Positions 8,996 through 17,740 of a DNA stretch of 64,000 bases are shown piece by piece. The stretch's first letter is position 1, and every line of letters starts with the position of its first letter. The translations under genes were made by a program, and so were the position numbers. The notes below the pieces were generated by a model. It searched no databases. It was given only the letters and a program-made list of their open reading frames with translations, and was not told the origin of the DNA. Source of the stretch: Bacteroidales bacterium (GTDB lineage: Bacteria > Bacteroidota > Bacteroidia > Bacteroidales > VadinHA17); NCBI GenBank assembly GCA_029932855.1, contig JAOZPG010000006.1, positions 1 through 64,000 on the forward strand, given 5' to 3'.

Positions 8996-10570
8996 ATGAA
9001 TAAAAGAAGATACCTGTTATTAGGGGCTTTCCTGTTTCTTACATTTTATACATTACCGCTAAGCGGACAGCTTAGATCTGATGAAATAGATTCCCTGGTG
9101 GAGGATGCCATGGAGAAATTTTCAGTTGCAGGCGTTGCCGTTGGAGTTGTTAAAGATGGCAGGATAATTCATGCAAAAGGATATGGGGTGAAGTCTGTGG
9201 AGACCGGTGAGAAAGTTGACGGTCAGACTTCCTTTGCAATTGCTTCAAATACGAAGGCCTTTACATCTGCTGCACTGGCAATACTGGTGGAAGAAGGTAA
9301 GCTGGGTTGGAATGACCGCGTGATTGATCATATTCCTGAGTTTAAGATGTATAACGATTATGTTACTCAGAACTTTAATATCCAGGATCTTCTTACCCAT
9401 CGCAGTGGCCTGGGACTTGGTGCCGGTGATCTGCAGTTTTGGCCTGAGGGATCTGATTTTACCATGCATGACCTGCTTACCAATTTTCAGTACTTTGAAC
9501 CGAAATCCGCTTTCAGAACCAGGTATGACTACGATAATATTCTTTATATAGTAGCAGGGGAGGTTATCAAAAGGGTGAGTGGGCAAAGCTGGGAACAGTT
9601 TGTGCAGGAAAAGATACTCGATAAGATAGATATGAAGAATTCTTCAACAATGCCTGTCAGCAGGTGCGGACTGAAAAACCTGGCCAGTCCTCATCTGGCT
9701 ACCAATGGCAAGCTGAAAACAATTCCATGGTTTGAACATAATTCAGATAATATTAACGGGGCCCTGGGTGCTATTCTTTCCAATGCCGAGGATATGTGCC
9801 TGTGGATGAATCTGCAACTTAACGGAGGAAGGTACGGCCGCGGTCTTGAACATCAACTTTTTACCAGGGCAAGCCAGCGCGAGATGTGGAAGATACATAA
9901 CAGCATTGATCTAAGGCCAAATGACAGGTATGATCCTAAGTTTTCGGGCTATGGACTTGGCTGGAGGCTTAGCGATATGTGTGGTGAAATGGTAGTGTCA
10001 CATACAGGCGATTTCTCAGGTATGCTCTCAAAAGTCATTATGCTTCCAGGCCTTGATCTGGGGGTGGTGGTACTTACCAACTCATACTATGGTGGTGCCG
10101 GTGTTTTCAGGGCTGTTAGTCAGACTATTGTAGATTCTTACCTGGGACTGGATGATAATGGCTGGACAGACAAATACCTGGATAGCTACCTTAAGCGTTC
10201 GGGGGATGCTTCATCTGAGGTAGAGAGGGTATGGGAAACAGTTAAAACGGCTGATGACAGTCAGCTGAACACGAAAAACTATATTGGTATATACGAAGAT
10301 AACTGGTTCGGAAAAGTAGAGGTTTTCCTTAATGACGGAAGTTTATGGTTCAGGTCTTTCCGCTCTCCTAAACTTAACGGTCCCATGTATTATTACAAGG
10401 CCAATGCCTATGTAATCAAGTGGATGCAACGAGATCTCGACGCCGATGCTTTTGCTATATTTTGTCTTGACGAAGATGGAATGGCACAGGGAATCACTAT
10501 GAAGGGAGTATCACCTGACATTGATTTTAGTTACGATTTCCAGGATCTGCAGTTCAGGAGAGTGAAGTAA
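8996..10570 (+). CDS. exported class C beta-lactamase-like serine hydrolase
   Basis: 524 residues. A signal peptide (residues 1-25, basic start then a hydrophobic core) points to the periplasm or outer membrane. The serine beta-lactamase/esterase fold shows the SxxK motif SNTK (S84, K87), the YxN-type motif in RYDYDN (Y179, N181), and HTGDFSG as the third HxG-type motif. The last ~100 residues after KTADDSQLNTKNYIG look like the DUF3471 beta-barrel often fused to these enzymes. Family members are D-Ala-D-aminopeptidases, esterases or peptidases; beta-lactam hydrolysis is not implied. Confidence 0.85.
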   Translation: MNKRRYLLLGAFLFLTFYTLPLSGQLRSDEIDSLVEDAMEKFSVAGVAVGVVKDGRIIHAKGYGVKSVETGEKVDGQTSFAIASNTKAFTSAALAILVEEGKLGWNDRVIDHIPEFKMYNDYVTQNFNIQDLLTHRSGLGLGAGDLQFWPEGSDFTMHDLLTNFQYFEPKSAFRTRYDYDNILYIVAGEVIKRVSGQSWEQFVQEKILDKIDMKNSSTMPVSRCGLKNLASPHLATNGKLKTIPWFEHNSDNINGALGAILSNAEDMCLWMNLQLNGGRYGRGLEHQLFTRASQREMWKIHNSIDLRPNDRYDPKFSGYGLGWRLSDMCGEMVVSHTGDFSGMLSKVIMLPGLDLGVVVLTNSYYGGAGVFRAVSQTIVDSYLGLDDNGWTDKYLDSYLKRSGDASSEVERVWETVKTADDSQLNTKNYIGIYEDNWFGKVEVFLNDGSLWFRSFRSPKLNGPMYYYKANAYVIKWMQRDLDADAFAIFCLDEDGMAQGITMKGVSPDIDFSYDFQDLQFRRVK

Positions 10571-10629
10571 TAAATAATGCAGCCTGGAGACAGAGGGCTA
10601 CATTTTCTGACTGAGATTCATCTTGTATC

Positions 10630-11250
10630 TTAATAAGGCAAGAGTTTTCTTTCTTTAAGAATATCTATTATTGACAGGTAGGTATTGCCAAGAATCATTG
10701 GGACATCTTCGGGCTCGAACCAGATAGCCTCGGTAATTTCTTCCTTGGTTTCAGGTACCGGCTCACCGATGAAACTTGTTTCAACATCAAACCACAGGTT
10801 TTTCTTCAATACCAGCTCAGTTCCCTGTTGATAAATATGATAGCTTGTCATAAGGGGTCCCGTTATTTTCAGCTTACTGATCCCTGTTTCTTCAGTTATT
10901 TCCCTGAGGGCGGTTTCTTCAGGGGACTCATTTTTTTCGGCTTTCCCTTTAGGCAGGTCCCATTTGCCTTTTCGCTTAATAAACAAGATATTGCCTTCAG
11001 TATTCCTTACCAGCCCCCCGGCAGCTGTGATGTTTGTAAAACAACTTCTGAACTGTCTGTGTAGCTGTTCAAGTTTATTATGGAAAATGTAAAGTTTCTT
11101 AATGCTGGTAATATAAGAGAAAAGCAATAATAGCTCTTTCATCTCGGTAGTATCATAGAATTTATAGAACAATCCATAATTATTGGCGAAGCTTGAAGAA
11201 AAGTCTTCAGTGAGATAAATTACTCTGTCTTGATAAAAAACTTTATACAT
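10630..11250 (-). CDS. NUDIX hydrolase
   Basis: 206 residues with a perfect NUDIX box at 102-124 (GxxxxxE...REITEETGI). It hydrolyses a nucleoside diphosphate-linked compound; the substrate cannot be read from sequence. A ~70-residue N-terminal region precedes the catalytic domain, as I recall for related Bacteroidales proteins. The start codon lies only 7 bases from the divergent pyrE start, so the two genes must have promoters inside each other's coding region. It converges with the serine hydrolase gene. Confidence 0.9.
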   Translation of the reverse strand: MYKVFYQDRVIYLTEDFSSSFANNYGLFYKFYDTTEMKELLLLFSYITSIKKLYIFHNKLEQLHRQFRSCFTNITAAGGLVRNTEGNILFIKRKGKWDLPKGKAEKNESPEETALREITEETGISKLKITGPLMTSYHIYQQGTELVLKKNLWFDVETSFIGEPVPETKEEITEAIWFEPEDVPMILGNTYLSIIDILKERKLLPY

Positions 11251-11253
11251 TTG
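11246..11253 (+). promoter_or_regulatory. putative -7 box of pyrE, inside the NUDIX start region
   Basis: TACATTTG matches TAnnTTTG and overlaps the NUDIX start codon. It ends 4 bases before the pyrE ATG, which would give a transcript with almost no leader. The -33 region is weak (TCTG at 11224-11227, spacing 18). Confidence 0.4.
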
Positions 11254-11257
11254 TGAT

Positions 11258-11893
11258 ATGAAAAATACAGAACAAAAAATTGCCGAATTACTACTGCAAA
11301 TTAAGGCAATAAAATTATCTCCTGCAAACCCTTTTACATGGGCATCGGGCTGGAAATCTCCAATATATTGTGATAACAGGAAAACTCTTTCTTATCCTGA
11401 GGTAAGAGATTATCTAAAAAATGAATTTTCTCTGGCTGTACAGGAGCAATATCCCTCTGTTGAGATTATTGCAGGGGTGGCAACAGGAGCAATTGCCATT
11501 GGCGCACTGGTAGCAGATGAGCTGGGATTGCCATTTGTTTATGTAAGACCAAAAGCCAAGGAGCATGGAATGGGAAATCAGGTAGAAGGATTCCTTGATA
11601 AAGCTAAGAAGGTAGTTGTTATTGAAGATCTTATTTCAACAGGCAAGAGCAGTCTGAATGCTGTAAAAGCTCTCAGGGAGGCTGAAGCGGATGTTTTGGG
11701 AATGCTGGCAATATTCACTTACGAGTTTGCTGTGGCTGAAAACAATTTCAGTGATGCCGGTGTGGAACTTAGATGCCTGGGGAATTATACTGCCCTTACA
11801 GAGCATGCAGCCAGGATCGGTTATATCTCGGCTGATGAAATTAGCACTCTTAAAGACTGGAGAAAAGATCCGGGGAATTGGGGGCTTAAATAG
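11258..11893 (+). CDS. pyrE: orotate phosphoribosyltransferase
   Basis: Joins orotate to PRPP to make OMP in pyrimidine synthesis. 211 residues. The PRPP-binding motif VVVIEDLISTGKS is at 119-131, and the substrate loop RPKAKEHGMGN at about 97-107 matches the family. The start MKNTEQKIAELLL is the first ATG and fits the family N-terminus. The gene is followed after 2 bases by an SRPBCC gene, probably in the same transcript. Confidence 0.95.
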   Translation: MKNTEQKIAELLLQIKAIKLSPANPFTWASGWKSPIYCDNRKTLSYPEVRDYLKNEFSLAVQEQYPSVEIIAGVATGAIAIGALVADELGLPFVYVRPKAKEHGMGNQVEGFLDKAKKVVVIEDLISTGKSSLNAVKALREAEADVLGMLAIFTYEFAVAENNFSDAGVELRCLGNYTALTEHAARIGYISADEISTLKDWRKDPGNWGLK

Positions 11894-11895
11894 TC

Positions 11896-12309
11896 ATGAC
11901 TAGTTTCGAAAGCAGAACAGGAAAGATTAATTATTCCGGCAGATCGGTATATACTTTGCTTTCCGACTTTAATAACTTTGAACAATTTATTCCCGGGGAT
12001 AAGGCAAAGGACTGGAAGTCGGATATGGATACCTGTTCCTTTAAGGTTACCGGGATGGGGGAGGTAGGTCTTAAGATAATTGAAAGGGAACAGGATAAAC
12101 TGATAAAGATAAGCGGGAGCGGAATGGCAAGTGTGGAGTTTTATTTATGGATACAGTTAAAAGAGCTTGATGAGAAAGATACAAGGGTTAAGCTTACACT
12201 GAAGGCCGATCTGAATCCCATGCTAAAGATGCTGGCATCAAATCCACTGAAAAATTTTTTGGAAATACTGGTTTCGCAAATGGAAGCTCATTCTTTCGAT
12301 CAGGAATAA
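11896..12309 (+). CDS. SRPBCC (START-like) family protein
   Basis: 137 residues. The pattern SRTGKINYSGRSVYTLLSDFNNFEQFIP, then a central GMGEVGLKIIE and a C-terminal amphipathic helix, matches the SRPBCC/polyketide-cyclase lipid-binding fold. No catalytic residues are apparent and no ligand is known. It follows pyrE by 2 bases, so it is probably cotranscribed, and converges with birA. Confidence 0.7.
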   Translation: MTSFESRTGKINYSGRSVYTLLSDFNNFEQFIPGDKAKDWKSDMDTCSFKVTGMGEVGLKIIEREQDKLIKISGSGMASVEFYLWIQLKELDEKDTRVKLTLKADLNPMLKMLASNPLKNFLEILVSQMEAHSFDQE

Positions 12310-12359
12310 AGTCACCCATCCGGGATATATTTCTTGATGTTTTTTCCGGTAGTAGCAGC

Positions 12360-13103
12360 TTAGTATTCCACTTCTTTAAAACCAAACGATCTCAGTTTCC
12401 CTGCTCCGGTCTCAATAAGCAGCTCACCACTTTCTTTTACGGCTTTTATTGCACCGTAAAATTCTTCACCGGCTGTTCTGAATTTTATCTTTTCACCCAG
12501 CTTGTAAAGAGATGAATGATATTTTTTTTCTATTTCAGCTGTTTTACCTTTCTTTAACTCATTATAATATTTATTTATAAACTGAATTACCAGATCAAGA
12601 CTTTCTTCAAGCCGGAGATCCATTCCTGTTTTAATTTTTAGTGAGCTGGGGTTTGGCAATCCTGCAGGGAACTCAATCTGGTTTATATTAATTCCTATAC
12701 CTGCTATGGAACTATCAAGTTTATTGCCTGTAAGTGAGTTTTCAATCAGTATTCCTGCAATTTTCTCATTCCCGGTATAAATATCATTTGGCCATTTTAT
12801 GGAAGTCTCATCAAGGTAAAGTCCGAGGAAATCATAAACGCCCAGGGCAACTGCCTGGAGTAATGAAAACTGCTTTTCGGGTGCCAGGAAGTAAGGTCTG
12901 AAGATAATTGATATAGTAAGGTTTTTTCCTGCTTCACTTTCCCATTTATTAGTCCCCATGCCTTTCCCTTTAGTCTGTTCCAGTGCCCAGATAATTGTGC
13001 CGTCATCAACATTCTTGTCTTTAATAAGTTCTCTTGCATAGCTGTTTGTTGAGTCAGTCTTTTCAAGTTTTAAGATAATAGCTTCTTTTTCCATAGTTTT
13101 CAA
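12360..13103 (-). CDS. birA: biotin--[acetyl-CoA-carboxylase] ligase
   Basis: Activates biotin with ATP and attaches it to the biotin carrier lysine of acetyl-CoA carboxylase. 247 residues, without the N-terminal DNA-binding domain of the E. coli protein, so it is ligase only. Visible signatures are TDSTNSYA near the N-terminus, the biotinoyl-AMP loop TKGKGMGTNKW (a variant of GRGRxGRxW), KWPNDI, KIAGILIE and GIGININ, with a C-terminal SH3-like domain. It is divergent from rsfS and convergent with the SRPBCC gene. Confidence 0.95.
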   Translation of the reverse strand: MKTMEKEAIILKLEKTDSTNSYARELIKDKNVDDGTIIWALEQTKGKGMGTNKWESEAGKNLTISIIFRPYFLAPEKQFSLLQAVALGVYDFLGLYLDETSIKWPNDIYTGNEKIAGILIENSLTGNKLDSSIAGIGININQIEFPAGLPNPSSLKIKTGMDLRLEESLDLVIQFINKYYNELKKGKTAEIEKKYHSSLYKLGEKIKFRTAGEEFYGAIKAVKESGELLIETGAGKLRSFGFKEVEY

Positions 13104-13262
13104 TTTTAAAACACTGTTTTTCCTCTTTAAAATCTTATTTTTGTAAAAGATATGAAAATTTAACTTTTATTCTGGAAATATGTCTGTCTTAGTTGTAAAA
13201 CAGGAGCAGACAAGTTTCCTAATGTTTTTAATACAGCCTATATATAGTTTACATAATTTATG

Positions 13263-13270
13263 TAGGTTTG
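13263..13270 (+). promoter_or_regulatory. putative -7 box upstream of rsfS-ftsH
   Basis: TAGGTTTG matches TAnnTTTG and ends 14 bases before the rsfS ATG. A second candidate box TATTTTTG lies at 13136-13143 with only a partial -33. Neither has a full TTTG -33 element, so which one is used is uncertain. Confidence 0.35.
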
Positions 13271-13284
13271 TGCAAATTAATTGA

Positions 13285-13671
13285 ATGGCAGGGAAAAAGG
13301 AAACTTCAACAGAAAAACTTACTAAGTTAATAGTAGAAGGTATTTTTAAGAAAAAGGGGAAAGAAGTAGTAGTACTTAATCTTGAAAGCATTGAAAATTC
13401 GATTTGCAAGAGGTTTATTATTGCACATGGTGATTCAAATACACAGGTATCTGCTATTGCAGATTCTGTAAAAGAAACGGTTAGGGAAGGAAATGCTGAG
13501 AAGCCGCTTAATACCGACGGGGCCGGTCTTGCAAACTGGATATTACTGGATTACAGCGATGTGCTGGTGCATATATTCCAGGAATCTGTAAGGAGGTTAT
13601 ATAATTTGGAGGAGCTTTGGGCTGATGCGAAACTTGAAAGGATTGAAGAAGAAAACAAAGATTTGATGTAG
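13285..13671 (+). CDS. rsfS: ribosomal silencing factor RsfS
   Basis: Binds L14 of the 50S subunit and blocks subunit joining during starvation. At 128 residues it has the family length, with the conserved core CKRFIIAHGDSNTQVSAIAD and GLANWILLDYSDVLVHIF ending in the C-terminal YNLEELWADA. It starts the operon rsfS-ftsH-DUF2007-cdsA-psd; ftsH follows after 6 bases. Confidence 0.95.
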   Translation: MAGKKETSTEKLTKLIVEGIFKKKGKEVVVLNLESIENSICKRFIIAHGDSNTQVSAIADSVKETVREGNAEKPLNTDGAGLANWILLDYSDVLVHIFQESVRRLYNLEELWADAKLERIEEENKDLM

Positions 13672-13677
13672 GGACTT

Positions 13678-15804
13678 ATGGAAGATAAAAACAAACAAAA
13701 TTTGAATTCCCTTTTCGGCAGGAAAACCGGGAAGGATGGTGGTGGGCCTAAATTTAGTATATACTGGATTTATGCTATTCTCGCCGTGGTATTTATAGTA
13801 ATAAATATTATTTACTCCGGATCAGGAACGGCAAAAGTTGACTGGCAGAGATTTGAGAGGGAGATGATGAAGGACGGGGATGTTGAGAAGATAGTAGTCG
13901 TAAACAAGGAAATAGCACAAGTTTTCCTGAAAAAAGACAGGTGGAGCCTTGAGAAATATGATGATATTCGTCCTAAGGGATTAGGCTCATGGACAGAAAG
14001 CAGTCCTCAGTGTGTTTTCAATATCGGTCCGCTTGAAACTTTTGAAAAGAAGATTGAAAAGATAGAGCAGAAGTATAATTACAATGAGGACGATGGGATA
14101 AATATTTCTTATGAAACCAGGAAGGATCATCTTGGAGAAGCACTGAACTGGTTGTTGCCTCTGGTAATACTTGTGGCAATATGGCTTTTTGTGTTCAGGA
14201 GGATGAGTGGTGGTGGTGGCGGCGGAGCCGGGAATATATTCAGTGTCGGCAAGTCTAAGGCAAGGATATTTGATAAAGATTCCACTAAGGTTAAGGTCGA
14301 TTTTAAATCTGTGGCGGGACTTGAAGAGGCAAAGATGGAAGTCAGGGAGATAGTAGATTTTCTTAAAAATCCCGATAAGTATACCAATCTGGGAGGGAAG
14401 ATTCCGAAGGGGGCTTTACTGATAGGTCCCCCGGGGACAGGTAAGACATTGCTGGCCAAGGCGGTTGCCGGTGAGGCGGATGTACCTTTCTTCAGCATAT
14501 CGGGTTCCGACTTTGTTGAGATGTTTGTAGGTGTGGGAGCCTCAAGGGTGAGGGACCTGTTTAAGCAGGCAAAAGAGAAAGCTCCATGCATAGTATTTAT
14601 TGATGAGATAGATGCTGTTGGAAGAGCCAGGGGAAGGAATCCCAATATGGGAGCCAATGATGAGAGGGAAAATACCCTGAATCAGCTGCTTACCGAAATG
14701 GATGGTTTTGGGAGTAATGTCGGAGTTATAATTCTTGCTGCAACCAACAGGGCTGATGTTCTCGACAAGGCCCTTATGAGGGCCGGCCGTTTCGACAGGC
14801 AGATACATGTTGAACTGCCTGATCTGAATGAGAGGAGGGATATATTTAAGGTTCATCTTAAGCCAATTAAGGTGGAAAAGGGCTTTGATACGGAATTTCT
14901 TTCAAAACAAACTCCGGGCTTTTCAGGAGCGGATATAGCAAATGTTTGTAATGAGGCCGCGCTTGTTGCAGCCAGGAAAAATAAGAAAAAGGTAACCAGA
15001 CAAGACTTTCTGGATGCTGTTGACCGAATCATAGGAGGAATGGAAAGAAAGAATAAGATTATTACTCCGGGAGAGAAAAAGACCATTGCTTTTCATGAGT
15101 CGGGTCATGCAACAGTTAGCTGGCTGCTTGAACATGCCAATCCACTGGTAAAAGTAACCATAGTTCCTAGGGGTAAAGCCCTGGGTGCTGCCTGGTATCT
15201 GCCGGAGGAAAGACAGATAACCACTACGGAGCAGCTTAATGATGAGATGTGTGCTACACTGGGGGGGAGAGCATCGGAAGAGATAACCTTTGGAAAGATA
15301 TCTACAGGAGCCTTAAATGACCTTGAGAAAATAACCAAACAGGCTTATGCCATGGTTAGCTATTTTGGCATGAGCAAAAAGATGGGGAATCTGAGTTTCT
15401 ATGATTCCACAGGACAAAATGAATATAGCTTTCAAAAACCTTACAGTGACAGGACAGCTGAGATGATAGATGAGGAAGTGAAGAAGCTTGTTGAGATTTC
15501 TTATGAAAGGGCGAAAAGAATACTTATTGAAAACAGGAAGGGATTGAGTGAGCTGGCAAACCTGCTTCTTGAGAAAGAAGTAATCTTTAGTGATGACCTG
15601 GAAAGGATATTTGGTAAACGTAAGAAAGACAATGAAGAAAAAGATAGAGATGAAGCAGGTAAAGCTGTTGTGAAGTCAACAGTGAAGAAATCAGCAGCAA
15701 AAAAGCCGGGAGGTAAAGCTGTTGCAAAGTCAACAGTGAAGAAATCAGCAGCAAAAAAGCCGGCTGTTAGCAGTAAAAATAAAAATGATCAGGAGATAGC
15801 CTGA
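13678..15804 (+). CDS. ftsH: ATP-dependent zinc metalloprotease FtsH
   Basis: Inner-membrane AAA+ protease for membrane and regulatory proteins. 708 residues: N-terminal helix at 26-47, periplasmic domain, second helix at about 155-175, a glycine-rich linker at 178-186, Walker A GPPGTGKT (250-257), second region of homology with AGRFDRQ, and the zinc motif HESGH (473-477). The C-terminus carries an unusual lysine/alanine-rich tail from about residue 661 made of two copies of an 18-residue unit ([15 protein letters not shown]). The tail looks histone H1-like and is probably flexible. The gene lies 6 bases after rsfS and 19 before the DUF2007 gene. Confidence 0.95.
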   Translation: MEDKNKQNLNSLFGRKTGKDGGGPKFSIYWIYAILAVVFIVINIIYSGSGTAKVDWQRFEREMMKDGDVEKIVVVNKEIAQVFLKKDRWSLEKYDDIRPKGLGSWTESSPQCVFNIGPLETFEKKIEKIEQKYNYNEDDGINISYETRKDHLGEALNWLLPLVILVAIWLFVFRRMSGGGGGGAGNIFSVGKSKARIFDKDSTKVKVDFKSVAGLEEAKMEVREIVDFLKNPDKYTNLGGKIPKGALLIGPPGTGKTLLAKAVAGEADVPFFSISGSDFVEMFVGVGASRVRDLFKQAKEKAPCIVFIDEIDAVGRARGRNPNMGANDERENTLNQLLTEMDGFGSNVGVIILAATNRADVLDKALMRAGRFDRQIHVELPDLNERRDIFKVHLKPIKVEKGFDTEFLSKQTPGFSGADIANVCNEAALVAARKNKKKVTRQDFLDAVDRIIGGMERKNKIITPGEKKTIAFHESGHATVSWLLEHANPLVKVTIVPRGKALGAAWYLPEERQITTTEQLNDEMCATLGGRASEEITFGKISTGALNDLEKITKQAYAMVSYFGMSKKMGNLSFYDSTGQNEYSFQKPYSDRTAEMIDEEVKKLVEISYERAKRILIENRKGLSELANLLLEKEVIFSDDLERIFGKRKKDNEEKDRDEAGKAVVKSTVKKSAAKKPGGKAVAKSTVKKSAAKKPAVSSKNKNDQEIA
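15658..15765 (+). repeat. 54-bp tandem repeat in the 3' end of ftsH
   Basis: Two copies (15658-15711 and 15712-15765) beginning GGTAAAGCTGTTG, differing at only a few bases. Each encodes 18 lysine-rich residues, so the duplication keeps frame and lengthens the FtsH tail. Confidence 0.9.
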
Positions 15805-15823
15805 GATATTTTATAAATAAGAG

Positions 15824-16030
15824 ATGGAAGAAAACTGGGTTTCTGTTTTTTCAACCAGGCAAGCTTACATGGCAGAGATTGTAAAACAGGTTTTACAGCA
15901 AAATAATATTATCTCTGTCATAATAAATAAAAGAGATTCTATATATAATACCATTGGTGATATAGAAGTCTATGTTGACCGTGATAAGCTAATAAAAGCT
16001 AAATCTATAATTGAAACGATAGAAAATTGA
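15824..16030 (+). CDS. DUF2007 domain protein
   Basis: 68 residues, nearly all one DUF2007 (putative signal-transducing) domain: WVSVFSTRQAYMAEIVKQVL at the start and DIEVYVDRDKLIKAKSII at the end. Function is not known; the ACT-like small fold suggests binding of a protein or small ligand. Its stop codon overlaps the TTG start of cdsA, so translation of the two is probably coupled. Confidence 0.8.
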   Translation: MEENWVSVFSTRQAYMAEIVKQVLQQNNIISVIINKRDSIYNTIGDIEVYVDRDKLIKAKSIIETIEN

Positions 16031-16908
16031 GTACACTGATTAAAAGATCTGCAACCGGCATATTTATTGTTACAATTATAGTCGGTGCTACTGCCTTGAG
16101 CAGCCTTGCTTTTGCAGTACTGTTCCTTATCATTATGCTTGCAAGCCTTTATGAGTTTTACTCTATGCTTATCAGGGCCAAGATACACCCACAGAAAATA
16201 TACGGCATGATTCTGGCAGCAATGTTATATATTTTTAGCTTTCTTAATGCAGTGGGATTTGTTTCCCTCAGGTTTATCCTGCTTTTTTTCCCGTTGATCA
16301 GCGTGATATTTATGGCAGAATTGTTTCTTCGTGAAAACAGGCCATTTCATAATATTGCTTTTACCCTGCTTGGATTCCTTTATGTAGCTCTTCCCTTTTC
16401 ATTGTTTCATTATATGGTATTTCACTCAAGCGAAGGAATTACAGCTTCTTCCGAGGCAGACATGGATATAGTTAATTTTGTGTTTCAGCCAGGATTTACG
16501 GTTGAGTATCATTTTCAGGTTCTGCTTGGTTTTTTCTTCCTCAACTGGCTAAATGATACGGGTGCTTATATTGTTGGAGTTCCTTTCGGTAAACACAAAC
16601 TGTTTAAAAGAATATCCCCCAAAAAATCATGGGAAGGATTTATAGGGGGCGTATTTTTCAGTATAATTACAGCAATCCTCCTGTCAAGGTTTTTTACGGT
16701 TTTACAGCTTCAGGACTGGATTGTAATTGCACTGATAGTTGTTGTTTTTTCAACCATGGGTGATCTGGTAGAGTCTATGCTTAAACGATACCTTGGCATA
16801 AAGGACTCAGGGAAGATATTACCCGGACACGGGGGGATGCTGGATCGTTTCGACGGTGTGATATTCTCCACGCCAATAGTATTTGCTTATTTAAGTATGC
16901 TTTCTTAA
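16027..16908 (+). CDS. cdsA: phosphatidate cytidylyltransferase
   Basis: Makes CDP-diacylglycerol from phosphatidic acid and CTP in the inner membrane, the branch point for phospholipid synthesis. 293 residues with about eight helices. The C-terminal signature appears as KDSGKILPGHGGMLDRFDG, preceded by PKKSWEGFIGG. The start is TTG at 16027, overlapping the DUF2007 stop by 4 bases; the next methionine (residue 38) would remove the first membrane segment. psd follows after 32 bases, placing two steps of phosphatidylethanolamine synthesis together. Confidence 0.93.
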   Translation: MSTLIKRSATGIFIVTIIVGATALSSLAFAVLFLIIMLASLYEFYSMLIRAKIHPQKIYGMILAAMLYIFSFLNAVGFVSLRFILLFFPLISVIFMAELFLRENRPFHNIAFTLLGFLYVALPFSLFHYMVFHSSEGITASSEADMDIVNFVFQPGFTVEYHFQVLLGFFFLNWLNDTGAYIVGVPFGKHKLFKRISPKKSWEGFIGGVFFSIITAILLSRFFTVLQLQDWIVIALIVVVFSTMGDLVESMLKRYLGIKDSGKILPGHGGMLDRFDGVIFSTPIVFAYLSMLS

Positions 16909-16940
16909 ATTTTTCTAATTTTGAATATTTATATATAGCA

Positions 16941-17594
16941 ATGACCATTCACCGGGAAGGATATGAAATAATAAGGAATCTCTTTTTTATGCTGTTACTT
17001 GCAAACCTGGCACTGTGGTTTATTTCTCTCAGCTATGTTTTTATTATATTCTTAAGCTTTAGCCTGGTTTTTTTAGCACTTGTGGTATTTTTCTTCAGGT
17101 TTCCGGAAAGGAAAGTTGAAGAGGATAACAATATTATTATTTCACCTGCAGAAGGAACTATTGTAGCAATTGAAGAAGTTGATGAGACTTCGTATTTCAA
17201 TAAGAAAATGCTGCAACTCTCTATTTTTATGTCTCCCCTGGATATTCATGCTAATCATTGCCCTGTTTCCGGAGAACTGGTATATAAAAAACATGAACCG
17301 GGGAAATACTGGGTTGCCTATAATCCTAAATCATCAGTTGAAAATGAAAGGACCTCAATAGTAATAAGAACTGCAGATGGGATTGAGATAATGACAAGAC
17401 AAATAGCAGGAGCCGTGGCAAGGAGAATAGTAACATACCCCAATATTAATGACAGATGCAGGCAGGGAGATAATTTTGGATTTATAAAGTTTGGTTCAAG
17501 AGTAGATATTTTCCTTCCTGTGGATACCAGCTTACTGGTAGATCTTCATCAGAAAGTAAAAGCTAATATAACACAACTGGCAAGGCTAATCTAA
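16941..17594 (+). CDS. psd: phosphatidylserine decarboxylase proenzyme, short form
   Basis: Decarboxylates phosphatidylserine to phosphatidylethanolamine. 217 residues, the length of the short PSD-A group. Two hydrophobic segments at about 15-55 anchor it. Motifs: MSPLDIHANHCPVSG with the conserved histidines, and near the C-terminus GFIKFGSRVDIFLP, where the protein should cut itself between G and S to form the pyruvoyl cofactor. It is the last gene of the rsfS-ftsH-DUF2007-cdsA-psd unit, followed by a terminator. Confidence 0.95.
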   Translation: MTIHREGYEIIRNLFFMLLLANLALWFISLSYVFIIFLSFSLVFLALVVFFFRFPERKVEEDNNIIISPAEGTIVAIEEVDETSYFNKKMLQLSIFMSPLDIHANHCPVSGELVYKKHEPGKYWVAYNPKSSVENERTSIVIRTADGIEIMTRQIAGAVARRIVTYPNINDRCRQGDNFGFIKFGSRVDIFLPVDTSLLVDLHQKVKANITQLARLI

Positions 17595-17643
17595 GCTCGG
17601 AAACCGGAAAAAGAACTAATTACTTATTTAAGATTGTTTTAAC

Positions 17644-17672
17644 AAGGAGCTAGATTTTAGTTCCTTTTTTTT
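17644..17672 (+). terminator. intrinsic terminator after psd
   Basis: A 9-bp stem AAGGAGCTA/TAGTTCCTT (one G-T pair), loop GATTT, followed by eight Ts. Confidence 0.85.
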
Positions 17673-17725
17673 ACTTTTATCTATTATTATCAAACAGAGT
17701 CCTTACTGTCTGCAAGAAAACCTTT

Positions 17726-17733
17726 TAGATTTG
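17726..17733 (+). promoter_or_regulatory. putative -7 box of the flavodiiron gene
   Basis: TAGATTTG matches TAnnTTTG and ends 7 bases before the ATG. If used, the transcript has a leader of almost zero length. No clear -33 element is seen. Confidence 0.35.
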
Positions 17734-17740
17734 TTTATAT

